From contig NKIT01000005.1 of NCBI GenBank assembly GCA_002256185.1, positions 1 to 64,000 of the forward strand: DNA of 64,000 bases. Reading direction: 5' to 3'. The notes under the pieces are model-generated. The model saw only the letters and a program-made list of their open reading frames with translations, was not told where the DNA came from and did no database searches. A program made the position numbers and the translations under genes. Position 1 is the stretch's first letter. Every line of letters begins with the position of its first letter. This document shows, piece after piece, positions 1-8,953 of the stretch. The DNA comes from Rhodobacteraceae bacterium PARR1. GTDB lineage: Bacteria; Pseudomonadota; Alphaproteobacteria; Rhodobacterales; Rhodobacteraceae.

Positions 1-1
1 C

Positions 2-337
2 TTCCCGACCGAGGTGGAAGAGGCTGCTTTGGGCGATGGCCTGTCGAGCTGGGGCGCGGGCATCACGAGCATCCTGCCCATTGCTTTGCCGGGGATGGTG
101 GCGGCCTTCATCCTGTCCTTGGTGCTGACGTGGAATGAGTATTTCTTTGCCGCCCTGCTGACCTCCACCCACGCCAACACCCTGCCCGTCATGGTCGCCA
201 GCCAGACCGGCAGTCAGGGGATTTCGTGGTGGTCGATGGCTGCGCTGGCCTGGGCCGCGATCCTGCCCTTGATCATCATTGGCATCGTGCTGGAGCGGTA
301 TATTATCAAGGGCATGGCGGCGGGGGCAGTGAAGTGA
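2..337 (+). CDS. Carbohydrate ABC transporter permease, MalG-like (5' truncated by window)
   Basis: EAA-like loop (EEAALGDG..) followed by TM segments and a C-terminal YIIKGMAAGAVK typical of sugar ABC inner-membrane permeases. Confidence 0.88.
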   Translation, partial: FPTEVEEAALGDGLSSWGAGITSILPIALPGMVAAFILSLVLTWNEYFFAALLTSTHANTLPVMVASQTGSQGISWWSMAALAWAAILPLIIIGIVLERYIIKGMAAGAVK

Positions 338-353
338 TGGGGGCGGTCAAGTA

Positions 354-809
354 ATGCTCAAAGGCATCGACCAACGCCTGAGTGCCGAGATTGTCCATGT
401 CCTGATGCTGATGGGGCATGGCGATGATCTGGTGATCTGCGACGTGAACCACCCGGCGGCGACCATCGCCGCCGAGACGCCCTATGGTCGGCTGATCGAC
501 ATGGCGGGCTGTGACATTCCCACAGGTGCGGCTGCAATCCTGTCCTTGATGCCGCTGGATACCTTTGTCCCCGCGCCCGTGTCGCGGATGCAGGTGGTGG
601 GCAACCCGGATGGCGTGGTGCCGATCTTTGCGCGGATGCAGGCCGTGGTGGACCGCGCCGAAGGGCGTGCGGTGACGATTGAACCGTTGGAGCGGTTCGC
701 GTTTTACGCCGCCGCGAAAAACGCCTTTGCCATCATCCGCACGGCGGATTCCGGCCCCTATGGGTGTTTCATCCTGAAAAAGGGCGTTGTGGATTTGCCC
801 GCGCTTTAA
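354..809 (+). CDS. RbsD/FucU family sugar mutarotase
   Basis: MLKGIDQRLSAEIVHVLMLMGHGDDLVICDVNHPA..; conserved RbsD/FucU fold motifs, next to sugar permease. Confidence 0.88.
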   Translation: MLKGIDQRLSAEIVHVLMLMGHGDDLVICDVNHPAATIAAETPYGRLIDMAGCDIPTGAAAILSLMPLDTFVPAPVSRMQVVGNPDGVVPIFARMQAVVDRAEGRAVTIEPLERFAFYAAAKNAFAIIRTADSGPYGCFILKKGVVDLPAL

Positions 810-816
810 GGCGCGG
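799..816. terminator. Short GC hairpin between convergent genes
   Basis: ccgcgc-tttaag-gcgcgg between RbsD/FucU stop and SIS gene stop. Confidence 0.4.
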
Positions 817-821
817 CAGGG

Positions 822-1367
822 TCATTCCATATTCGTGTGACGTGCGCGCATGGCCTCGGGTGTTTGGTCCAGCAGGGCTGTCAGGCGCAACACCATGATC
901 TCGAACACCAGAAACATCGCGCCTTCGAACAAAGACCCCATCGGCAGGGTCGAGGCCCCGCCGATATCGCGCGCCATGGTCTGTGCGGGAATGACCAACA
1001 GGTGATCCGCACGGCGCGGGCTTGGGTGATCCGGCTCTGCTGTCACCATCAGCACCGTTGCGCCATCACGCTGCGCCACGCCCATCAAGGCGGTGACAGT
1101 GGACAATTCCCCCGGTCCGGCGGAACACAAGAAGAGATCCCCCGGACCCAGCGGCGGCGCGGCCATGTCGCCCTGCATGGCCACGTGTTTTCCCAGATGA
1201 TGCAGCCGCATCGCCAATGCCCGCATCATCAAACCTTCGCGCCCACAGCCATAGGCGACGATCCGGTTGGCGCGGGCGATGGTCTGGCAGGCAGACTCGA
1301 TCTGCGCCTCGTCCATGCCGAGGGCGACGGCCTCCAACTCTTTCAGGGCGGACAAAAGGGGCGTCAT
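822..1367 (-). CDS. SIS domain protein, 6-phospho-3-hexuloisomerase (HxlB)-like
   Basis: IVAYGCGREGLMMRALAMRLHHLG..., PMGSLFEGAMFLVFE; start at ATG overlapping kinase stop (ATGA). Confidence 0.8.
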   Translation of the reverse strand: MTPLLSALKELEAVALGMDEAQIESACQTIARANRIVAYGCGREGLMMRALAMRLHHLGKHVAMQGDMAAPPLGPGDLFLCSAGPGELSTVTALMGVAQRDGATVLMVTAEPDHPSPRRADHLLVIPAQTMARDIGGASTLPMGSLFEGAMFLVFEIMVLRLTALLDQTPEAMRARHTNME

Positions 1368-2839
1368 GGCAACTCTCGCATGATATACTTGGTCTGGGCG
1401 TAAAGCCGTTTCCACAGTGGGTATTGGACCGCATAGGCGGGCACGGTGTCGGGCGTGATCGTGCGGACGTTGGGGTTCCAGCGGGCGATGTCATCCGGCC
1501 TTGCTGCGCCAATCGCCGTGGCGGCGAGGAAGGCGTTGCCATAGCTCGCGCCAACCGTCTTTTCGCAAACCTCTTGCGCCACCCCGGCAAAGTCCGATGT
1601 GGCTTGCAGCCAAAGCGCGTTCTTGGTGCCACCGCCCACCGCCATCACCTGCGTTGGGCTGGCGCCAGCCTCGGCATAGGTTTCCATCACATGGGCCGTG
1701 CCTGCCGCGATGCCTTCGACCACGGCGCGGAACATGTCGGCGCGATCATGGGTCAGGTTCAGGCCAAAGAACACGCCGCGTGCATGGGGGTCATGGATCG
1801 GTGTCCGCTCACCCGAGAAATAGGGCAGGCAGAGCAGCCCCTTCGCCCCCTTGGGGCTGGCTGTCGCTTCGGCCACCAAGGCCGCGAAATCGGCATCCCG
1901 CGCCAAGGCATCGCGAAACCATGTCGTCAGCGTGCCCGATGTGGCCAGTCCGGCCATCGAGGCATGGGTGCCCGGAAACAGCCACGGCGCATACCACAGG
2001 CGGGCATCGCGCAGGGCCTTGGCGGTGACCTGAATGATGAAGATGGTCGATCCATACATCATCATCATCTCACCGGGGTGTTGCACGCCGACCGACACCG
2101 CCTCGGCTGCCGCATCAATCGTGCCGCAGGTGACGGGCGTGCCTAGGGCAAGGCCGGTCTCGGCGGCAGCGGCGGCGGTCACATGCCCGGCAATCTCTGT
2201 CGACCACATCAGACGGGGAAGTTTGTCCAGCGGCAGGATGTCGGGGGCAAGGTCGGCAGTCCAATCTTGGGTTTCGACATCATAAAGCGGGCTGAAATTG
2301 GCCGCTGTGTAGTGGTCGATGACGTATTCGCCCGTCAGCTTCCACGTCAGATAACTGGTTGAGGTCAGCACTTTAGCCGTGCGGGCGTAAAGGTCGGGAT
2401 GGGTTTCCTTCAGCCACAGGATTTTCGGCCCCACCTGCTGCGATGTCAGCGCATTGCCGCAACGGTTCAGGATCACATCCTCACCAATCCGCGCGTTCAG
2501 GGCGGCGATCTGATCCGTGGCGCGGGTGTCCACGCCATAGAGCACGCCGTTCATCAGGGGCGCACCGTCCTCATCCACCGGCAGCATGCAGGGGCCAATG
2601 GCTGAGGCGGCGACAGCCTTGATCTGTGACGCCTCAATCCCCGATTGCGCCAGCAAAGCGCGGCAGAGATAGACGAAATCGCCCCACCAATCCTCATCCG
2701 CGCGGTGTTCGGCCCAGCCTGCGCGGGGCACGATCATCTGATGCGGGCGGCTGGCGCTGGCGACGATCCGGCCTGCGCCATCGACGATCACGCCTTTGGA
2801 TTCGAAGGTGCCGATGTCGATGCCAAGAGTATGGGTCAT
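1364..2839 (-). CDS. FGGY-family carbohydrate kinase (xylulokinase-like)
   Basis: MTHTLGIDIGTFESKGVIVDGAGRIVA; GGGTKNALWLQATSDFAG motif. Confidence 0.9.
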   Translation of the reverse strand: MTHTLGIDIGTFESKGVIVDGAGRIVASASRPHQMIVPRAGWAEHRADEDWWGDFVYLCRALLAQSGIEASQIKAVAASAIGPCMLPVDEDGAPLMNGVLYGVDTRATDQIAALNARIGEDVILNRCGNALTSQQVGPKILWLKETHPDLYARTAKVLTSTSYLTWKLTGEYVIDHYTAANFSPLYDVETQDWTADLAPDILPLDKLPRLMWSTEIAGHVTAAAAAETGLALGTPVTCGTIDAAAEAVSVGVQHPGEMMMMYGSTIFIIQVTAKALRDARLWYAPWLFPGTHASMAGLATSGTLTTWFRDALARDADFAALVAEATASPKGAKGLLCLPYFSGERTPIHDPHARGVFFGLNLTHDRADMFRAVVEGIAAGTAHVMETYAEAGASPTQVMAVGGGTKNALWLQATSDFAGVAQEVCEKTVGASYGNAFLAATAIGAARPDDIARWNPNVRTITPDTVPAYAVQYPLWKRLYAQTKYIMRELP

Positions 2840-2840
2840 G

Positions 2841-3932
2841 TCAGCGCGTCAGTCTTATATCCGGGGTGATGGCGGAAAGTGCGGTGTCGATCAGGGTGAC
2901 CATGCCTTCGAGGTCGGCGGGGTCGACAACCTCAAGCGCGGAATGGGAATAGCGCATGGGAAAGCCGACATCGAGACAAGCCACCCCTTCGGTCCCCATG
3001 AACTGAATATAGCTCAGGTCCGTCAGCGCCCCGGTGTGGGCCGAGCGTTGCAGGGGCAGTGCCGCCGTTTCGGCAGCGTTTTCGAACAGACGCACCAAGG
3101 CCGGATGCGGGATCACGCCATTCAGCGTGCCACGCCCGTGGAAGGAATACATCGAAATTCCCGGCCCGCCGCCCAAGGTGACATCGCCACGATGCGTCAT
3201 GTCGGGCGTGTCACAGGCCAAGAGCAGGTCAATCTGCAACGCAATGGCCGGGGCCACTGCCGTTGCCGCAGGCAGGACGCCGCGCAGGTTGTATTCCTCT
3301 TGCACCGCCCAGACGAAATGCAGCGTGGGGCCAGCGGTGCGCCCGTTCAGCCGCCGCGCCAGATCAATCAGCGCCGCACAGCCTGCACGATCATCGACAG
3401 AGGTGCCCGCGATCCGGCCATTGGCCAGCGTCAACGCGCGCGGCAGATAGGTGACGGGGGTGCCGATGCGCACGCCCGAAGCCTCGGCCTCGGCCTTGCT
3501 GGTGAAACCGGCATCGACGTAAAGATCGGCGTAGGGCAGGACTTTGTACTTTTCCTCGGGCGTCGTCGCATGGTGGCTTTTGTTGGCGATTAACGCGGGC
3601 AGGTCGCCCTTTTCGGTGCACAGCACCACCGCCTGCGCGGGCAGGGCGCGTTCGGGCACACCGCCCAGCCGTTCCAGCCGGATCAACCCATTCGCTTCAA
3701 CCTTGCGGACGATGAAGCCCAACTGGTCCATATGGGTAAAGATCATCACCGGGGGCAAGGCGGGATCACCTTGCAGCGTGCAGGTCAGATTGCCCAGACG
3801 GTCCGACCGATGGGGCAGACCAAGCGTGTCGAGATGCGCCGCAATCGCCGCTGAGACGCGGGTTTCATACCCCGCAAGGCCGGGGATCAGCATCAACTCG
3901 ACCGTCAGATCGGCGACAGAGGGCAGGGTCAT
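2841..3932 (-). CDS. M42 family metallopeptidase-like protein (FrvX/PepA-like)
   Basis: FTHMDQLGFIVRKVEANGLI, GTSVDDRAGCAALIDLARRL, VQEEYNLRG motifs. Confidence 0.85.
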   Translation of the reverse strand: MTLPSVADLTVELMLIPGLAGYETRVSAAIAAHLDTLGLPHRSDRLGNLTCTLQGDPALPPVMIFTHMDQLGFIVRKVEANGLIRLERLGGVPERALPAQAVVLCTEKGDLPALIANKSHHATTPEEKYKVLPYADLYVDAGFTSKAEAEASGVRIGTPVTYLPRALTLANGRIAGTSVDDRAGCAALIDLARRLNGRTAGPTLHFVWAVQEEYNLRGVLPAATAVAPAIALQIDLLLACDTPDMTHRGDVTLGGGPGISMYSFHGRGTLNGVIPHPALVRLFENAAETAALPLQRSAHTGALTDLSYIQFMGTEGVACLDVGFPMRYSHSALEVVDPADLEGMVTLIDTALSAITPDIRLTR

Positions 3933-4741
3933 TTCCCACCCCGTGCCGCACGGACGCGCGCCATGAAATCGGCGGCGCGGTCCGGGTCCACTGTGGCCCA
4001 GGTGTCGCCATTGTATTTCAGCGCAGAGCCGATGATGACGCCATCCGCCACCGCCAGCACATCCGCCACGGTATCATGCTTGACCCCGGTATTGGCCAGA
4101 ACCGGCGTATTGGGCAGCGCGCGTTTCACGCTTTCCAGATCGCGCATTTCTGCCGCCTCACCCGTGATGGTGCCGGACACCAGCACAGCGTCAGGGATCG
4201 ACGAAAACACCGCCGAACGTGCCCGGTCGGGCAAAGAGCGGCGGTCCAGACTGTCGGCAAATTCGGCGGACACATTGTAAAGCCGCGCCACATCTTGTGC
4301 GCCGACACGGTGCGCATAGCGCACCGCCGCCCCGGCATCGGGTGCCCAGATGCCCATGTCCGAGGCATAGGTGCCGGTGAAAATCTCACGCACAAAACGC
4401 GCGCCTGTTGCGGCGGCGACGGCAAAGCAGGCCTGCGGGTCCCACAACACGTTGATGCCAAAGGGGACCGTGATCTCATCGCGCAACCGGCCCACCACAT
4501 AGGCCATCGTGGCCGAGGCGGCGGTATCCACCTTCAACTCATAGGGGCGGTCGTTTTCATTGCCGAACATCACCGCGTCAACGCCTGCGGCCTGAAGCGC
4601 GTGCAGGTCAGCGCGGGCGCCAGCGACGATGCCTTCGATGCCGCGTGCGGCATCATGCAGCGGTGCACCGGGCGACGCGCCAAGATGCACCATGGCGATA
4701 ATGGGTTTTTTGGCCCCGAAAACAGCTTGAAAACGCGACAT
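3929..4741 (-). CDS. BtpA/SgcQ family TIM-barrel protein
   Basis: MVHLGASPGAPLHD..., GVDAVMFGNENDRPY, GINVLWDPQACFAVAAATGARFVREIFTGTYASDMG. Confidence 0.88.
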   Translation of the reverse strand: MSRFQAVFGAKKPIIAMVHLGASPGAPLHDAARGIEGIVAGARADLHALQAAGVDAVMFGNENDRPYELKVDTAASATMAYVVGRLRDEITVPFGINVLWDPQACFAVAAATGARFVREIFTGTYASDMGIWAPDAGAAVRYAHRVGAQDVARLYNVSAEFADSLDRRSLPDRARSAVFSSIPDAVLVSGTITGEAAEMRDLESVKRALPNTPVLANTGVKHDTVADVLAVADGVIIGSALKYNGDTWATVDPDRAADFMARVRAARGGK

Positions 4742-4802
4742 CTGATCCTCCCTGATGGCGCAAGGCTAGCGCGAAACATATTGGACGGGAAGCGGGATCA
4801 TA

Positions 4803-4814
4803 CTAGCATGTCAG
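4803..4814. promoter_or_regulatory. Candidate GntR operator, imperfect palindrome CTAGCATGTCAG
   Basis: Matches the 14-bp palindrome at the GntR gene start (7558-7571); lies in the divergent BtpA/AKR promoter region. Confidence 0.55.
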
Positions 4815-5854
4815 CAACGCGGGGGATGGCGATGCTGCAAAGAAAACATTGGGACCGGCTGGGCAATGGCGGGTTGGACTTTACCACTTTGGGGTTCGGA
4901 ACGGCCCCGTTGGGCAACCTTTACCGCGCGATTTCCGACGATGATGCCCATGCGGTGCTAGAGGCCGCTTGGGCGGGCGGCGTGCGGCATTACGATACGG
5001 CACCGCTTTACGGCTATGGTCTGGCCGAGACGCGGCTGAACCGCTTCCTGCGCGGCAAACCGCGGGATGAGTATGTGCTGACCAGCAAGGTCGGGCGTCT
5101 GCTGCGCGTGGCGGATGCGGCGACGCGCGACGGCATCGGCAAGTGGTTCGATGTCCCGGCGCGGGTCGGCGTCTATGACTACAGCTATGACGCCACGATG
5201 CGGTCGCTTGAATTCTCGCTGGAGCGGCTGGGGGTGTCCCGGATCGACATTCTCTATGCCCATGATCTGGATGTGTTCAGCCACGGTTCCCAAGCGGCAA
5301 TGGAGGCGCGGCTGGACGCGTTCATGGCAGGCGGCTATCGCGCGCTGCTGGAATTGCGCGACCAAGGCGTAATCCGGGCCTTTGGGGCGGGGGTGAATGA
5401 ATGGCAACCCTGCCAATGGCTGCTGGAGCGGGGGGATTTCGACCTGTTCCTGCTGGCAGGGCGCTATACCCTGCTGGAACAAACCCCGCTGGACAGCTTT
5501 TTTCCCATGGCCACGGCGCGGGGGGTGGGGGTCGTGGTCGGTGGGCCGTATAATTCGGGCATCCTCGCCACGGGGCCAAGGCCGGGGGCGTGGCACAATT
5601 ACGAACCGGCCTCTGCCGAAGTCTTGGCACGGGTGGGGCAGATCGAGGCGCTGTGTGCGACACATGGCGTGCGGTTGGTTGATGCGGCGTTCCAATTCGC
5701 GCTGCGCCATCCGGCGGTGGTGTCGGTCATTCCCGGTGGGCAAGGCGTGGCGGAAATGACCGCCAATCTGGCCGCAGCGAATGCCGTGATCCCGCAGGCG
5801 CTGTGGGATGACCTAAAGGCGCAAGGGTTCTTGCGGGCCGACTGTCCCGTGTGA
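4808..5854 (+). CDS. Aldo/keto reductase (D-threo-aldose/L-fucose 1-dehydrogenase-like)
   Basis: LGFGTAPLGNLYRAISDDDAHAVLEAAWAGGVRHYDTAPLYGYGLAETRLNRFLRG; true start may be ATG 4826 or 4832. Confidence 0.87.
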   Translation: MSATRGMAMLQRKHWDRLGNGGLDFTTLGFGTAPLGNLYRAISDDDAHAVLEAAWAGGVRHYDTAPLYGYGLAETRLNRFLRGKPRDEYVLTSKVGRLLRVADAATRDGIGKWFDVPARVGVYDYSYDATMRSLEFSLERLGVSRIDILYAHDLDVFSHGSQAAMEARLDAFMAGGYRALLELRDQGVIRAFGAGVNEWQPCQWLLERGDFDLFLLAGRYTLLEQTPLDSFFPMATARGVGVVVGGPYNSGILATGPRPGAWHNYEPASAEVLARVGQIEALCATHGVRLVDAAFQFALRHPAVVSVIPGGQGVAEMTANLAAANAVIPQALWDDLKAQGFLRADCPV

Positions 5855-6820
5855 TCAAGCGCCGTAAAGCGCGGCGGTCACGATGCGGGTGGCGGCGGCG
5901 GCGTCTTGGGCCGCTTGCGCCCGTGCCAGATCGGCATTGCCTGCCAGCGTTTTGGCAACGGCACGCAGGCGGTCGCACACCGCGATATTCGCCCGCGCCT
6001 CACCGACCGGATCGGTGCCGCCGTGATCGGGGAAGGTGTCGAAATAGATCACCCCGTCATAGCCTGCACGGTCCAGCGCCACGAACAGTTCCACCGTTTG
6101 CACCGGATGGACCGAGCCTGCGATCAACCCGTCATCGCGCTTGCCGTAGCCGTCGTTCAGGTGAACGCCGAGGATGCGGCTGGACCTTGCGGCCAGCATC
6201 GCAGCGCGGGCGGGCATCTCACCCGCAAACAGCATGTGGCAGAAATCGAGTGTAACGCCGGTATTCTTGCGCCCCACCTCGGCCAGTGCGAGCAAGGTCG
6301 TGGTCATGTCGGGCATCACCACATGGGCGCGGGGTTCATTGGGCTTGTATTCGATGGCGATGTCGATGGCGGGGTTATGGTCGGCCACCTCGGCAATCGC
6401 GGCGATGCTGTCATCCCATTGCCGCGCGTAATCGGCCTGAAAGCTGTAATCAAAGCCGTCCTGCCCCATCCACAGCGTCATCAACCGCCCGCCCATCGCG
6501 GCCAGCGCATCCAAGCCCCGCTTGGTCACGTCAATCGCGGCGCGGCGGACCTTTGGGTCTGGGTTGCTGAAGGCCCCCAGCCGAAATCCGGGGTCGGTGT
6601 AATAGCGCATCGCCAAGCCGTTCAGCGCCATGCCGTGATCGGCCAACAGCCGTGACAGCTCTGCCGGGGAATGGTGGTCGAAATGGTCGGGAAAGTTCAG
6701 GTCGGCGGCATCCAGCCCCCCCACGCGCCCCGCCGCCGCAATCATTTGGGCCACGGTGTCGCCCTTTTGCTTGAACGCATTCAGGCGGGTGGCATAGCGG
6801 GGGCGGTTGGGCAGGGTCAT
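5855..6820 (-). CDS. Sugar phosphate isomerase/epimerase (xylose-isomerase-like TIM barrel)
   Basis: AIEYKPNEPRAHVVMPDMTTTLLALAEVG..VTLDFCHMLFAGE; HLNDGYGKRDDGLIAGSVHP. Confidence 0.85.
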   Translation of the reverse strand: MTLPNRPRYATRLNAFKQKGDTVAQMIAAAGRVGGLDAADLNFPDHFDHHSPAELSRLLADHGMALNGLAMRYYTDPGFRLGAFSNPDPKVRRAAIDVTKRGLDALAAMGGRLMTLWMGQDGFDYSFQADYARQWDDSIAAIAEVADHNPAIDIAIEYKPNEPRAHVVMPDMTTTLLALAEVGRKNTGVTLDFCHMLFAGEMPARAAMLAARSSRILGVHLNDGYGKRDDGLIAGSVHPVQTVELFVALDRAGYDGVIYFDTFPDHGGTDPVGEARANIAVCDRLRAVAKTLAGNADLARAQAAQDAAAATRIVTAALYGA

Positions 6821-7557
6821 GGCTGTCCTTGGACTGAGAAAAGGTCTGGGCGCTCACGCTCCAGCGGGTGAAGATAGGTCAGCAACTGGCGCAGGTGCTG
6901 CTGCACGGCATGGCGCGCGGCGACGGGATCACGCGCCTCCAAGGCCGCAAGGATGGCGCGATGTTCGGCCAGCGTGGTGGCAAGACGGCCCTGCACCGGC
7001 AGGATCAACTGCCGCGCGCGGTGCACGTTCAGCCATGCGGTCTGTGACACCTGCGGCAGGCGCGGAAAGCCGGTGAAGGACAGGATCATCTCATGCATCT
7101 GGCCGTCCAGTTCCATGAAGCCTTGTTGATCGCCATCGGCCAAAAGCGCCTCTTGGATCATCAGGTTGCGGCGCAACTCACGCAACTGGTCATCGGTGAT
7201 CTGGGTGGCGACAAGTTCCGCGGCGGCCACTTCGATCGCTTCGCGGATGAAGGCCCCTTCGCGGATGTCGGTCATCGACAAGCGCGCGACAAAGGTGCCC
7301 GCCTGCGGAACCACATCCACCAACCCGTCCGAGGCCAGCCGCGCCACCGCATCGGCGACAGGGCTGCGCGATACGCCCAGACGTTCGCAAATCTCGGGCT
7401 TTCGGATCACCTCGCCGGGGCGATAGCTCAGCGTCAGGATGGCCGAACGCAAGGAGTGATAGACCCGCTGGCCCAACGACCCCTGAAACTGGTCCAGCGG
7501 CACAAGCCGCGCCGCGCCATGCATTTCTGGTGATTGGGTCATTGGAGCTTGTGGCAT
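6817..7557 (-). CDS. GntR family (FCD/FadR subfamily) transcriptional regulator
   Basis: VYHSLRSAILTLSYRPGEVIRKPEICERLGVSRSPVADAVARLASDGLV wHTH; FCD C-terminal domain. Confidence 0.92.
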   Translation of the reverse strand: MPQAPMTQSPEMHGAARLVPLDQFQGSLGQRVYHSLRSAILTLSYRPGEVIRKPEICERLGVSRSPVADAVARLASDGLVDVVPQAGTFVARLSMTDIREGAFIREAIEVAAAELVATQITDDQLRELRRNLMIQEALLADGDQQGFMELDGQMHEMILSFTGFPRLPQVSQTAWLNVHRARQLILPVQGRLATTLAEHRAILAALEARDPVAARHAVQQHLRQLLTYLHPLERERPDLFSVQGQP

Positions 7558-7571
7558 GCTAACATGTTAGC
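7558..7571. promoter_or_regulatory. Perfect 14-bp palindrome GCTAACATGTTAGC, candidate GntR autoregulatory operator
   Basis: Read directly; abuts the GntR start codon; core shared with 4803-4814. Confidence 0.65.
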
Positions 7572-7864
7572 CGCGATGATTGGCCTGTCAAGAATGCTGC
7601 GCATCCTCGCAGGACTTCGGGCGGGGTGAGGCGGCGGTGGTGTCATCGCCTGTGCCTTTATCCAAAACGTGGCCAGAGGCAACCGGATCATCCGTCGCAG
7701 CCATCCGGATTGCCGTGACGTGGCGTGCCGAGTGGTGATGCCGGGATTTTTGCGGGTCCGATGTGGGGCAAGGGGGAGGCATCTGCGGATTTCGGTGGTC
7801 TTTGCGCTGCAATCGGACAGACTGTCTGCACGATGCAAATCAATCGCCCAAGCCGAGGCCCCTG

Positions 7865-8734
7865 ATGACCACCCCCACTGTCCTGACCGTTGGCAGCCTG
7901 CATTATGACATCTTGGTTCAGGCCGACCATTTGCCGCGCAAGGATGAAACCGCCGTCGGGTCGCGCTGGTTTCCGAAATTCGGCGGCAAGGGCGGCAATC
8001 AGGCTGTCGCCGTGGCCAAGGCGGGCGTGGCCAGCCGCATGTTCGGCGCGGTGGGCAATGACGACTTCGGCCGCTTCATGCGCGCCGCACTGCGGGCGGG
8101 CGGGGTAGAGGATGGCTTTGTCGCCACGCTGGACGGCGTCGGGTCGGGGATGAGTGTCGCAATCCTCGATGCCGCAGGGGATTACGCCGCGACCATCGTA
8201 TCCGGGGCGAATCTGCAGATTGATCCCTCGGGGCTGGCTGATGAAACGCTGTGGCGGGATGTCGGTCTGTTGATCCTGCAAAATGAGGTGCCAGAGGCAT
8301 TGAACACCGCTGCCGCCGCGCAGGCCCGCGCGCGGGGCGTAACGACCCTGCTCAACGCCGCCCCCGCGCGTGCCCTGTCGCCCGCGCTGGTGGGGGAGGT
8401 TGATATTCTGGTCGTGAATGCGGTCGAGGCCGAGATGATGGGGGCTGATCCTGTCACCTGCCTGAACAGCGCGGCAGAGGCCGCCAAAGGGCTGTCCGCA
8501 GGGTTTGCGGCGGTGATCGTCACCGCGGGCAGCAAGGGCCTTGCCGCCGTCGGCCCGGATGGCGCGACATTTGCCATCCCCGCCGAGCCTGTGCAGGCGG
8601 TGTCCAGCCATGGCGCGGGGGATGCCTTCATCGGTGCGCTTTGCGCGGCATTGGTGCAGGGGCGCAGTTTGCAGAGTGCAGCACAGGCCGCGTCCCATGC
8701 GGCTGCGCTGCATGTCAGCGGGCAGGCGGGCTAA
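7865..8734 (+). CDS. PfkB/ribokinase family sugar kinase
   Basis: KFGGKGGNQAVAVAKAG.. and SSHGAGDAFIGALCAAL PfkB signatures. Confidence 0.9.
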   Translation: MTTPTVLTVGSLHYDILVQADHLPRKDETAVGSRWFPKFGGKGGNQAVAVAKAGVASRMFGAVGNDDFGRFMRAALRAGGVEDGFVATLDGVGSGMSVAILDAAGDYAATIVSGANLQIDPSGLADETLWRDVGLLILQNEVPEALNTAAAAQARARGVTTLLNAAPARALSPALVGEVDILVVNAVEAEMMGADPVTCLNSAAEAAKGLSAGFAAVIVTAGSKGLAAVGPDGATFAIPAEPVQAVSSHGAGDAFIGALCAALVQGRSLQSAAQAASHAAALHVSGQAG

Positions 8735-8859
8735 GGCCGCAGCGTGGTCATTGCCAAGCGCGCCGAAGGGGCGCGCTGAGTGGCACCCTGTCGGCGTTGC
8801 GCGATCCGGGGCGTCCTCTTTCGGGGGCCACTTGCGCTTTGGATCACAGCTTGGGTGAG

Positions 8860-8881
8860 GGGGCGGCGACGGTGCCGCCCC
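8860..8881. terminator. GC hairpin between convergent pfkB-like gene and purU
   Basis: ggggcggc-gacggt-gccgcccc. Confidence 0.45.
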
Positions 8882-8953
8882 TGCGCCTGATGCTTCCGTG
8901 CCTTGCGGCGACCGGCGGTGGGCCGGCCCGATGGCAACCGCGCGAAACGACCC

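Noticed and set aside
4076-4807. N-terminal extension of ORF 4076..5854 (+)
   Set aside because: It is antisense to the BtpA gene; family similarity of the AKR begins only at about 4832, so the extension is a fortuitous open frame in GC-rich DNA.
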